From assembly GCA_903772945.1 (NCBI GenBank), contig CAICTM010000777.1, positions 1 through 49,085 on the forward strand: a stretch of 49,085 nt of DNA, written 5' to 3'. The stretch comes from Seminavis robusta (Eukaryota; Bacillariophyta; Bacillariophyceae; Naviculales; Naviculaceae). The notes beneath the pieces were generated by a model. The model did no database searches and was not told the DNA's origin. It was given only the letters and a program-made list of their open reading frames with translations. The stretch's first letter is position 1, and every line of letters starts with the position of its first letter. Below, piece by piece: positions 20,725 to 28,737 of this stretch. The position numbers and the translations under genes are program-made.

Positions 20725-21915
20725 TCATTCCTCCGTAGTGCCACCACCTGCTGAAATCGCTTTTTTGTTCTTGGGCTTAAATTGGGATGGGATCTCCTTT
20801 GCTTCCGCAGAGAGCTCTATGTAACATTGATTAATCTTCTGCACAATGTCTTCCACTGGGATCTTGAGAATTTTTGGGTTAGCCTTGTAGTGATCTCCGA
20901 TTATGGGCCTGAGAAGCTTCATTGTATTATCGATCTTCCCCTTCGTTCCTCTGGGATACTCCAAAGGGGCTTTCTTCTTTGGTGGTGGCATGGGCTTAAG
21001 ACGGAATTCCTTAAGTTCGCCATGTTTCTTTAGCCACTGTTTCATACTTCCTTCCTCTCCTTTCTGTTCGCTCTTCTTCTCAGAGTCCGTGGTGTTCTTT
21101 GCGACGTCTCTCTCTTCCTGCTCCGCTAAGTCCAGCAGCTCCTTCAGGCCCACGTCATTCACTTTGCTCTTCTTTACATGCGCCTCCTGTGCTTCCTGCC
21201 ACTTGCCGGACTTATGGGATGTCCCTTTGTTCATGCTCATTGTGTTACGACAGTACATGAAAGCTTCTCCATTTTCGAACAATGACTTCTTCTTTCCGAA
21301 TACGAAACGGCTTCTGCCAACTTTTTCCTTACTGCTTAGCTCGTTATTAAGTCTCTTGACTGGAGATGGGATGACATCTGCTTTCTTCTTTGGCGGCTCT
21401 GATGTTGTCCTTCCAATGACGGGTGTTGGGCCCCTCTTCGTGGATTTATAAATCTTCCGCTGGGGGAGTGGAGAGAAGATTTTGTTGATCTGTTCTGCTG
21501 TGATCTTCTTAACTTTCATTGGTCCTGCAAAGGTGTTCGTGCTCTCTTTCAAAGGTTGACGCGGTGCCAGAGATGGTGGGATCAGGTCGACTGGGATCCT
21601 TCCATGGCCATGCTGGAAGAACGTTGTGCCAAATGCGTGGAAGTCTTGGTTGTGTCCAACGTATTCGGACTGATAGGTAACATCTTGGGTAAGCAGACCT
21701 AAAAAATCGTAGTCATCCATCCTTGCTTTTTCTTTCTGCTTCTCAGAAAAAGGTTTTGTGGATGCTTCCATTCCGTTTTCTGTTGCTTTCACTTTTCCGG
21801 CTTGCCACCAACACTGCGCCGGCTTCGCCGGTGATGCCACTGCCCCTGTTCCGAAGTGTGCTTTTGTTTTCTGCAGCCCATCCACAACTGAAACCAGTTC
21901 TTCTAAGAGATCCAT
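20725..21915 (-). CDS. Transposon partner protein, unknown family (element 1)
   Basis: 396 residues from the ATG at 21915 (MDLLEELVSV); an upstream in-frame ATG at 21993 exists but would reach into the divergent promoter. Basic, rich in Lys, Pro and Glu. Anchors shared with the element 2 protein, in order: LLTQD, FG-x-TFF-x-HGHG, FSPLP, KRGPT, PPKKKADVIPSPVKRLN, SLF-x2-GEA-x-MY, GSMKQWLKKH, P-x-GTK then LRP, NPKILKIPVEDIVQKIN, and a C-terminal FKPKNKK with GGGTTEE. The IPSPVKRLN motif combines a minimal cyclin-dependent kinase site (SPVK) with basic residues and might bear on nuclear entry or cell-cycle control; this is inference. No zinc finger, enzyme or known DNA-binding motif is evident. 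Conservation in two diverged elements argues for a real function in transposition. Confidence 0.8.
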   Translation of the reverse strand: MDLLEELVSVVDGLQKTKAHFGTGAVASPAKPAQCWWQAGKVKATENGMEASTKPFSEKQKEKARMDDYDFLGLLTQDVTYQSEYVGHNQDFHAFGTTFFQHGHGRIPVDLIPPSLAPRQPLKESTNTFAGPMKVKKITAEQINKIFSPLPQRKIYKSTKRGPTPVIGRTTSEPPKKKADVIPSPVKRLNNELSSKEKVGRSRFVFGKKKSLFENGEAFMYCRNTMSMNKGTSHKSGKWQEAQEAHVKKSKVNDVGLKELLDLAEQEERDVAKNTTDSEKKSEQKGEEGSMKQWLKKHGELKEFRLKPMPPPKKKAPLEYPRGTKGKIDNTMKLLRPIIGDHYKANPKILKIPVEDIVQKINQCYIELSAEAKEIPSQFKPKNKKAISAGGGTTEE

Positions 21916-22073
21916 CCTACTATGGGGTGTTTCAATTTTACTTCTAGTATTTCTGCTTGTATTCAAATAATTCAAATACAAACTGCATGTCATTGTTAGC
22001 TTGTCGTTTAGTTCTGTTGCTTTGTTGCATTCGTGGTCGTTGCATAAACTGTCATTTCTTTCTCTACCTTAGG

Positions 22074-23598
22074 ATGGCAAAGCGTGGGAAAAACAGCACC
22101 GAAAACACCGGTAGACGTGCTGCTGCCGACGCTTTGCTTGGGCTTGTTGGGAGCCTCGACAGCACTCCCAATGATGTCCAGCTGGACCATGGAACGGCTG
22201 GAAACACCGCCGCTGGAAAGGTTCCTGTTGCTGGGAAGCACAAACCTGTTCGTTCTCTAGAGGAACTTGTTGATCACGGAAAACTTCCCACTTACAAGGA
22301 ACTGCGTGGTGTTCTCCACGACGAAACCGCAGCGCTTGACTACATGGCGTGGTGTGGTATTATCAAGGTGCCAGGGTGCTGTGGGCGGTGTGGCAGCACC
22401 GTCCATTGGAAGAAGAAACTCAACAAGAAGTCCGGTGCAGAGGAGTACACCAGTACTGTCGAATGCCGGAAGGTGGTTTGTGAGTTCACCCCACCCAAGA
22501 CATGCGAACGTTGTGACAGCCGTATGAACTACGTTTGCAATGAGGACAGGGAGGTCTGTGGTGGTGCATGCAACCAGTGCCACTGGACGTGGAGTCCTGG
22601 TAAGAAGTGGCAGATTTCTCCTTTCCGAGGAAGTGTACTGCAGAATTGCAAGCTACCCAAAAATGAAGTGCTCCACTTGTTCTATCTCTTCCTCCTGCGT
22701 GTGCCGGCTGTGACAATTGCAAGCATGTTGAGTTGGTCTGTTACCACGGTGGGTAAGTGGCTCAAGCATTGCCGACAGCTTGTTACTGAGATGATTCTTC
22801 GAGAAGACAAGGAAAAGGTTTTGCTTGGAGGTCCAGGAATCATTGTCGAAATTGATGAAAGCAAGTTCGGTAAGCGTAAATACAACAGAGGAAGGAAAGT
22901 TTCTGCTGATTGGGTACTTGGAATGGTGGAAAGGACGGAGGAGAGAAGGCTTGCAATGGTGGCGGTGCCCAACAGAAAGGCTGAGACCCTTCTTCCAGTA
23001 ATCACGGCGTTCGTACGTCCAGGTACAAACAACAACTAACTATCTAATATTCCAGATACTCTTCTCTTTCGAGTTTTCGCATTAACTACTTAATTTGCTC
23101 TTCACAGGTACCATAATCCACACTGACATGTGGAAGGCATATGGACGTCTGCAGTACCTTGATGGCTACAACTACACCCATAAAACTCTCAATCACAGCA
23201 AAGAGTTCGTTTCCGAGGATGGGACCCACACCCAAACTATCGAGGGTAGCTGGTCATTCATGAAAGCCTACATGCCAGTGCAAAAACGGTCAGGGCACTC
23301 ACTCCAGGAGTACTTGTGGGAGATTCAGTGGCGTCGTCTGAATGCGGAGCATCTCTGGGAGGCTTTCCTTTCTGGAGTGAGCAAATGGAGTTACACACCG
23401 GCTGACATTGAGAAGCTGTGGGACCTCCGAGATGAGAACGATCCGGCTGGGTGGAATGCTGACCATGAACAAGACAAGACCGACGAGGACTTGGAGGATG
23501 CCCTCTACTACGACACCGACGACGAGCTCTACAATAGCGATGGTGAGGGATCGGCAGCAGCTGCAACGCTCACTAGGATTAAAACAGCCATTATTTAG
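22074..23598 (+). CDS. IS1595/Merlin-type DDE transposase (element 1), one intron
   Basis: Exons 22074-23022 and 23108-23598 give 479 residues. The start MAKRG aligns with MTKRG of the element 2 transposase, which fixes it. N-terminal half: a Cys-rich zinc-binding region with several C-x2-C pairs (CCGRCGS, CERCD, CNQCHW), as in IS1595-like transposases, followed by a helical FRGSVLQNCKLPK / TTVGKWLKHCRQL region. Catalytic triad candidates are D261 (VEIDESKFGKRK), D323 (HTDMWKAY) and E362 (HTQTIEGSWSFMK), spaced 62 and 39 residues apart, typical for this group. C-terminus is acidic. The intron lies just before the second Asp motif and is missing in element 2. The enzyme should cut at the 35-bp ends and insert with 8-bp duplications. 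Confidence 0.9.
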
Positions 23599-24399
23599 AC
23601 TTAGACAATATATTTTACTGGCAGCATTGTTGCCTTCGCCACAGTTTCGTTTCCCCATGGTCCATGTTTTCTCTTATTTTCGTTCGACAACACTTCGATT
23701 TACTATAGTCTCATTCAGTACATTTTCTCTCCCATTTTAGGATACGTGTGTGTATTTTTTAGTACTAAAAAAATCATCACTTGCGTGCATGGGCATCAAA
23801 TGGTGTCAGTTTGCAACTGTGAGGTGTGTCTTGTATTTAGGAAAATCAGAATTCGGGATTGAAGTAAAGGTGCGTTGCTTAAGTATTTACCTACAGTTGA
23901 CAGTTTGTTCGTTGATCCAGGCAAGAACGGCTACTGCGGTATTTAGAGGGTAAATTGTACGTTTGCACAAAAGCTGATCCCGGTAGGATTGAAAGGCAAC
24001 TGAAAATCGCTGTTTTGTACCAGGCTCTCGTAGTATTCTACAGAAATGCATCATAATTTCGGCAACTGCCAGACAAATATGCGAAAGCTATGCCCCGACT
24101 CTTTGCTTTCCTTTGCCTTCCTGAATTCGATACAATGAGGTAGCCAACAATGATCTTACTGCGGCGAAACATGGCGGTGGGTTCTTTGTTGACAATGGTG
24201 GTCTGAGGGGGACGGTCCTTTAAGTCAATTGAGATGTCAGTTAAGTATTCTTTAATCTTGTTTTCAGTTCTAAAATCGGATGCGTGCAAATTTGAATCCT
24301 GTTTCTTTGACTGGACGAGCAAGGTCGTTTTTTTTGAATTGCTCAACTGACATCGTTTGGCCTCTTCTTTTTGTTCTCTATAGGCCATTCGACTGGTGG
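23599..24399. other. Non-coding 3' part of element 1
   Basis: About 800 bp between the transposase stop and the right inverted repeat. I see no gene. Element 2 has a similar non-coding stretch (about 740 bp) at the matching place, so length, if not sequence, is conserved. The transposase polyadenylation signal should lie here. Confidence 0.6.
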
Positions 24400-24434
24400 C
24401 TGCCACGTCACGCCAGTCGTGCTGCGAGGTACCC
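24400..24434 (-). repeat. Element 1 terminal inverted repeat, transposase end
   Basis: Read on the minus strand it starts GGGTACC and ends GCGTGACGTGGCAG, matching the inner 14 bp of the left end exactly; the outer part differs and lacks the strong hairpin. The same GGGTACC start occurs at the transposase end of element 2. Confidence 0.88.
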
Positions 24435-24442
24435 CACCCACC
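24435..24442. repeat. Right target-site duplication of element 1
   Basis: CACCCACC, matching CACCGACC on the left at 7 of 8 positions. Confidence 0.65.
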
Positions 24443-24783
24443 ATCCATGTTTTTACTTGGCCTTTTCAGCTACAGTGCAACTTAAGTTTTGCCACCGCAG
24501 CTACATACCGTACATGTAGAATGATTTACAGTAATCATTCAATCAGAGTGAAGACTTTGGAATCTAAGAAAGTACGGGGGTTTAGAGTAGGTAGATTATC
24601 GTTGGGTCTTTTTGTCTCAATTCACCTATCATGCTGTTCCTCTGGGCAGCCAGGCAGGGGGTGCCACTTTGTATGCTACCTTCCAAAAGCAACTTGCTTA
24701 TTGGGAAACCGCCCGTACAGACCAGGTATAAAATAAAAGGCATGTAATGCTTGGAACACAGCACGGTAGCTATTGAGATTATA
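24443..24783. other. Spacer between the two transposons
   Basis: 341 bp of unique-looking DNA without a recognisable gene. It represents the host sequence that received both insertions, or the remains of an older element. Confidence 0.55.
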
Positions 24784-24791
24784 GGAAGTCG
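24784..24791. repeat. Left target-site duplication of element 2
   Basis: GGAAGTCG, repeated exactly at 28730-28737 on the other side of the element. Confidence 0.9.
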
Positions 24792-24826
24792 GGGTACCCA
24801 GGACCCATGCCACCATGACGTGGCAG
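24792..24826 (+). repeat. Element 2 terminal inverted repeat, transposase end
   Basis: Starts GGGTACCC and ends CCACCATGACGTGGCAG. The last 17 bases match the inner part of the right end at 16 positions. Confidence 0.92.
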
Positions 24827-25565
24827 TCATGGGAAGCATTTGGCCTATGAGATCCGAGGAACAAAGATGATCAGTCATTCAAAAACAAAGAACAAAGCTT
24901 GCCTGCGCAATCAAACAGACAAAACAAGATCCATTATTGCACTCACCCTTTTTTCAACACCAATCCAAGATCCAGATTTAATTAACGAAACTTTCACTGA
25001 CTTAAGACGCAAACCCCGTATAAAAATTTAAACCGCCCTTCATGGTCACCATCTCCCGGTATTTGTTTCATCATTGTTCCAGAGACGTAGGCTCAGTACA
25101 GAATTTAGCGCAGACATAGGTACACCCATTCACCAGTTTCGACTTTCCAATTTATGAGAAATTGTGTAGATTCTACGTCCCTCTGGTAGCGATAGACAGA
25201 ATGCACTAACCGATTTGTCGTTGACCATCCACCAACAGTAGGTAACGAAATTTCCGCCTAAGTAAGGAACGCCACTGTCCCCGGCCAAGCTCAATCACGA
25301 ATCTTCCACCTCTATGTAAATGTCGTTCCCGTTTTTCCCTCATCTAAATCCCGATAATCTCTTGCTTAAATAGAGTTCTTAGTTTTCTAAATAAATTGTA
25401 CTGAGATGTACATACTGACGACTTAAACGGTTGACACCCACTAGAAAATCATGGTACATGGGTGCCCTAGTAGCCCCTTATGCGTACCCTCAACAAGAGA
25501 AGCAACAGGAATGCCGACAATGGCCTGAAGTAAAACCACGAAATTTTTTTTCCTAAAGTTAATTA
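24827..25565. other. Non-coding 3' part of element 2
   Basis: About 740 bp downstream of the transposase stop with no gene visible, corresponding to 23599-24399 of element 1. Confidence 0.6.
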
Positions 25566-27029
25566 CTAGATAATAGCCCTTTGGATACCCAACAACGTCG
25601 CCGCAGCGGCACCGTCCACACCATCACTCTCGTAGTCCTCCTCATCCGTATCATAGTACAGATTGTCCTCTTCGTCGTCTTCTTTCTGATTCTCCACATT
25701 CCAACCCTCAGGGTCTTCCTCATCTCGCAAATCCCAAAGCCGCTCAATGTCTGCCGGTGTGTAGCGGTATCTGCTCAACCCTGTCAAGAAAGCCATCCAA
25801 AGGCCACCGGCGTACAACCTCCTCCACATTATCTCCCACAGATACTCCTGCAGCTGCCTGCCGCTCCTTTTGCACACCGGCATCTTCCTCTTCATGAACG
25901 ACCAGCTTCCTTCAATTGTTTGGGTGTGGGTCCCATCGGCAGCCACGTACTCGTTCTTGTGGCACAAAGTCTTGTGCTCGTAGTCGTAGTCGGCCAGGTA
26001 CTGTAGACAGCTGTAGCCCTTCCACATGTCGGTGTGGATTGTTGTTCCAGGACGGACAAAGGCTGTGATAATTGGGATGAGTACCTTTGCCTTCCTGTTG
26101 GGCACCACCACCATTGCTAGCTTTCGTTGGTTGGTTCGCTCCACCATTCCTAGAACCCAATCAGCTGTTACGCGACGTCCTTTGTTGTATTTTCTTTTGC
26201 CGAATTTGGATTCATCAATTTCCACAATAACTCCTTCCCCACCTAGCATGACCTTGTCGCGTTCTTCCATCAGAACCATCTCTGTAATCAGTTGCCTGCA
26301 GTGCCGGAACCACTTTCCCGTCACCTCAACTGTCCAACCTAGCATCTTTGAGGCTGTAACGACCGGTACCTGCAATAGGAATAGGTAGAAGCAATGTAGC
26401 ACCTCCTGTTTAGGCAGTCGGCAGTTCTGTAGGATGCTTCCCCTGTAGACGGACACTTCCCAACACTTTCCTGGTTTCCATTTCCAGTTACAGTTACTGT
26501 CAGAGCAGTATGCATGGACAACTTCCTTGTCGGCATCCTTGGTGGCCTCCATCGCCACTCCACACCGTTCACAGTTTCCAGGACAATTAAACTCGCAGCA
26601 TTGTTTCCTACAACGAACGGTGTTCTGGCCAGCTTTCCATTTTACACTTACACCACACCTTCCGCAAACGTCCGGCACACGGATAATTCCAAGGTCGGCC
26701 ATGTACTGGATTGCTTTGTTCTCATCTCCAATCAACTCGCTGATCTCTGCATAAGTCGGTAGTTTTCCCCCCTCACACAGCTCCTCAAGTGACCGTACCT
26801 GCTTGTTTCGTGAAAAGAACCTTGCCTTTTCAGCGGGGGGTTTTCCATCTCTCGACCAAGTAACTACCGGTACCATTGCTGTCGAATTCACACTTCTAGG
26901 TAGACGCAACCCTCCACGCAAGGGTGGAAGATCACGCAAATCAGGCGTCTCATTGGCCGGGTCAACACCATCATTGCGACTCTTTCTTTCAGCCACGTTC
27001 TCCTTGGAAAAGAATCCCCGTTTAGTCAT
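25566..27029 (-). CDS. IS1595/Merlin-type DDE transposase (element 2), intronless
   Basis: 487 residues from the ATG at 27029 (MTKRGFFSKENV); the frame continues upstream without ATG, and this start aligns with MAKRG in element 1. The Cys-rich N-terminal domain (CGRCGVSVKWK, CRKQCCEFNCPGNCERCG, CNWKWKPG) probably binds zinc. Then come FRGSILQNCRLPK-like YRGSILQNCRLPK, and the catalytic motifs VEIDESKFGKRK, HTDMWKGY and HTQTIEGSWSFMK. At VRPGTTIHTDMW the sequence is continuous, where element 1 has an intron. The tail is strongly acidic (DEEDNLYYDTDEEDYESD) and ends AATLLGIQRAII, parallel to AATLTRIKTAII in element 1. No frameshift or stop, so an active enzyme is possible. Confidence 0.92.
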   Translation of the reverse strand: MTKRGFFSKENVAERKSRNDGVDPANETPDLRDLPPLRGGLRLPRSVNSTAMVPVVTWSRDGKPPAEKARFFSRNKQVRSLEELCEGGKLPTYAEISELIGDENKAIQYMADLGIIRVPDVCGRCGVSVKWKAGQNTVRCRKQCCEFNCPGNCERCGVAMEATKDADKEVVHAYCSDSNCNWKWKPGKCWEVSVYRGSILQNCRLPKQEVLHCFYLFLLQVPVVTASKMLGWTVEVTGKWFRHCRQLITEMVLMEERDKVMLGGEGVIVEIDESKFGKRKYNKGRRVTADWVLGMVERTNQRKLAMVVVPNRKAKVLIPIITAFVRPGTTIHTDMWKGYSCLQYLADYDYEHKTLCHKNEYVAADGTHTQTIEGSWSFMKRKMPVCKRSGRQLQEYLWEIMWRRLYAGGLWMAFLTGLSRYRYTPADIERLWDLRDEEDPEGWNVENQKEDDEEDNLYYDTDEEDYESDGVDGAAAATLLGIQRAII

Positions 27030-27347
27030 GGCATTACCGTTGACAGTTGGGCCGAGTTGTGTCACCTCACTAAGCAAAACCAACCGGCAGAGCAGCTGTG
27101 GATGTAATGTAATCTCCAGAACGAATTAAAACCATAGACCAAGTAAGCCGACGTCTAAACAAATATTACAAAAAGCATTGTCATTGCTACCAAAGACAAT
27201 GACAGACAGGATAACTCTAGTAGCCGGTATTTGAAACTTAATCCGTGCCTACAGCAATGCCGGATCTGCAACACGAGCCGGCTCCAGGAACACAAACCAC
27301 CAACTCCACTACCACGGTTTTGACGCCCCTGATGCCACAAAAACAAA

Positions 27348-28427
27348 ATGTCGGCGTCCATGTGCGACTGCAACAGGAATGCAGCCGATCTGTTCACCCA
27401 GGACGGCTGTTTCCAATGCACTGATAGGGTACACCATACCAGGGACTACCACCAATTTGGTCAAACATTCTTTGAACATGGGCACGGCTCAACACAACCC
27501 AAACATCTTACGGACCAGAACAACATTCTGAATGACAGTACGAACACCACTCCCACCAAGAGAATGGCCGACCGCCAACACCATACAATTGCTGTTCCAA
27601 TTAAACTTTCGACCAACTTCGACTCTCTGTTCTCACCCTTTCCACCCAAGCCGATGACCACCGCTGGGAAGAGAGGACCAACTTCATTCTTCCCCATGCT
27701 CGGACGATGCCGAATCCAGCAGCCACCGAAGAAAAGAGCCGACACCATTCCATCACCAGTGAAGAGGCTTAACCGGGATCTCTCCAAGAAGGACAAGGTC
27801 TATCAAGTCTGGCAGTATGCAGAGGAAGGTGAATCTCTGTTTGACCCGGGAGAGGCACTCATGTACCTATCATCCAACCTCCATCTGAACAAGTCGAAGT
27901 CCCATCAAGACGGTTGTTGGTACGAAGAGTTGCCATCCTACAGGGCCAAACTAGAACAGAGGCAGAATGCAGCGGCAACCAAAGCAGCAGCACCGGCAAA
28001 ATCAGCTGCAACAGCGCTATTAGACGAGGCAGACCAGCAAGAAGAAGAAGACTTAGCCGGCAAGAAGGGGTCTATGAAAAATTGGCTTCTTCAGCATTCC
28101 AAGAAGACATCAATTAAGGTAAAGCCAACACCACCGAAGAAGAAAGAACCACCGGCAGAAAAGCCACTACCAAAAGGGACAAAAAGCCGCTTAGACACCA
28201 CCTGGAAGACCCTCAGACCGATGCTTAACGCCCATTACCGGGAGAACCCCAAGCTCTTAAAGGTCCCAGTGGAGCAGATCGTTCAGCGTCTTAACAAGTG
28301 CTTTATTGAGGTGTCCGAAGAATCCAAGAAGGTACCTGAAACCTTTAAGCCCAAAGCCCCCAAACCAAAGGGCAATAAGAAAGGCAGTAGGAAGAGCACA
28401 ACAGGCGGATCCACCGGAGAAGAGTAA
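27348..28427 (+). CDS. Transposon partner protein, unknown family (element 2)
   Basis: 359 residues from an ATG at 27348. It is shorter than its element 1 counterpart at the N-terminus but collinear after LFTQDG. Shared anchors include FG-x-TFFEHGHG, FSPFPPKP, KRGPT, PPKKRADTIPSPVKRLN, SLFDPGEALMY, GSMKNWLLQHSKK, P-x-GTK, LRPMLNAHYRENPKLLKVP, VEQIVQRLNKCFIEVSEE and FKPK. The middle has an Ala/Glu/Gln-rich stretch (about 200-240) that may be coiled coil. It is rich in Lys and Pro and probably nucleic-acid-binding or nuclear, but this is inference. I know of no named family with these motifs. Divergent orientation to the transposase is the same as in element 1. Confidence 0.82.
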   Translation: MSASMCDCNRNAADLFTQDGCFQCTDRVHHTRDYHQFGQTFFEHGHGSTQPKHLTDQNNILNDSTNTTPTKRMADRQHHTIAVPIKLSTNFDSLFSPFPPKPMTTAGKRGPTSFFPMLGRCRIQQPPKKRADTIPSPVKRLNRDLSKKDKVYQVWQYAEEGESLFDPGEALMYLSSNLHLNKSKSHQDGCWYEELPSYRAKLEQRQNAAATKAAAPAKSAATALLDEADQQEEEDLAGKKGSMKNWLLQHSKKTSIKVKPTPPKKKEPPAEKPLPKGTKSRLDTTWKTLRPMLNAHYRENPKLLKVPVEQIVQRLNKCFIEVSEESKKVPETFKPKAPKPKGNKKGSRKSTTGGSTGEE

Positions 28428-28694
28428 AAGCATCGAAAAAGAAGAAATTGTGAGTGCAGTATTCGGAAGTGTTAGTTAGAGACCGCAGGTTCCCCTAGAA
28501 AAAAGTAGTCTTAAAGGTTAAAAATCCATTAAATGTTTTTATTCGCTCGTTTGGTCACTTCCAAAAGAATCATGCTTGGAGCGATCAAAAATGGATGTTG
28601 TGGAGTCGAGTTGGAAGGTGGGGCGCGCTCTGTAAAAGTCATTTTGAAAGTGGCCTTTCTGGAAAGGTATCCGTTTTAGGCTAAAAGAGGCCCT

Positions 28695-28729
28695 CCGCCA
28701 CGTCATGGTGGTGAGGCTCCGCCTCACCC
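28695..28729 (-). repeat. Element 2 terminal inverted repeat, partner-gene end, with hairpin
   Basis: On the minus strand it starts GGGTGAGG and ends CCACCATGACGTGGCGG. Positions 28710-28728 form a perfect hairpin GGTGAGGC-TCC-GCCTCACC. The hairpin sits at the same place as in element 1, with different but still complementary arms. Confidence 0.92.
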
Positions 28730-28737
28730 GGAAGTCG
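28730..28737. repeat. Right target-site duplication of element 2
   Basis: GGAAGTCG, identical to 24784-24791. Confidence 0.9.

Larger units (their letters stand above)
20438..24434. mobile_element. Element 1: two-gene Merlin/IS1595-like DNA transposon (3997 bp)
   Basis: Bounded by 35-bp inverted repeats (20438-20472 and 24400-24434) and an 8-bp flanking duplication with one mismatch. It carries two genes transcribed away from each other: the unknown partner gene (minus, 20725-21915) and the transposase (plus, 22074-23598 with one intron). The 158 bp between the start codons presumably hold a divergent promoter. The transposase frame and catalytic motifs look intact, so it may be or recently have been active. 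The same layout recurs in element 2, only 341 bp beyond its target duplication, in mirror orientation. Confidence 0.88.
24792..28729. mobile_element. Element 2: two-gene Merlin/IS1595-like DNA transposon (3938 bp)
   Basis: Bounded by 35-bp inverted repeats (24792-24826 and 28695-28729) and a perfect 8-bp duplication GGAAGTCG. Inside, the transposase (minus, 25566-27029) and the partner protein (plus, 27348-28427) diverge from a 318-bp promoter region. Gene order relative to the ends is the same as in element 1 but the whole element lies in the opposite orientation. The two copies are clearly diverged in both proteins and in the outer repeat bases, so they are separate families or old lineages rather than a recent duplication. 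Confidence 0.92.

Noticed and set aside
20438-28737. Bacterial contamination (IS1595 insertion sequences)
   Set aside because: One transposase has a spliceosomal-type intron, the partner protein is eukaryote-like in composition, and the flanks are continuous with intron-bearing genes.
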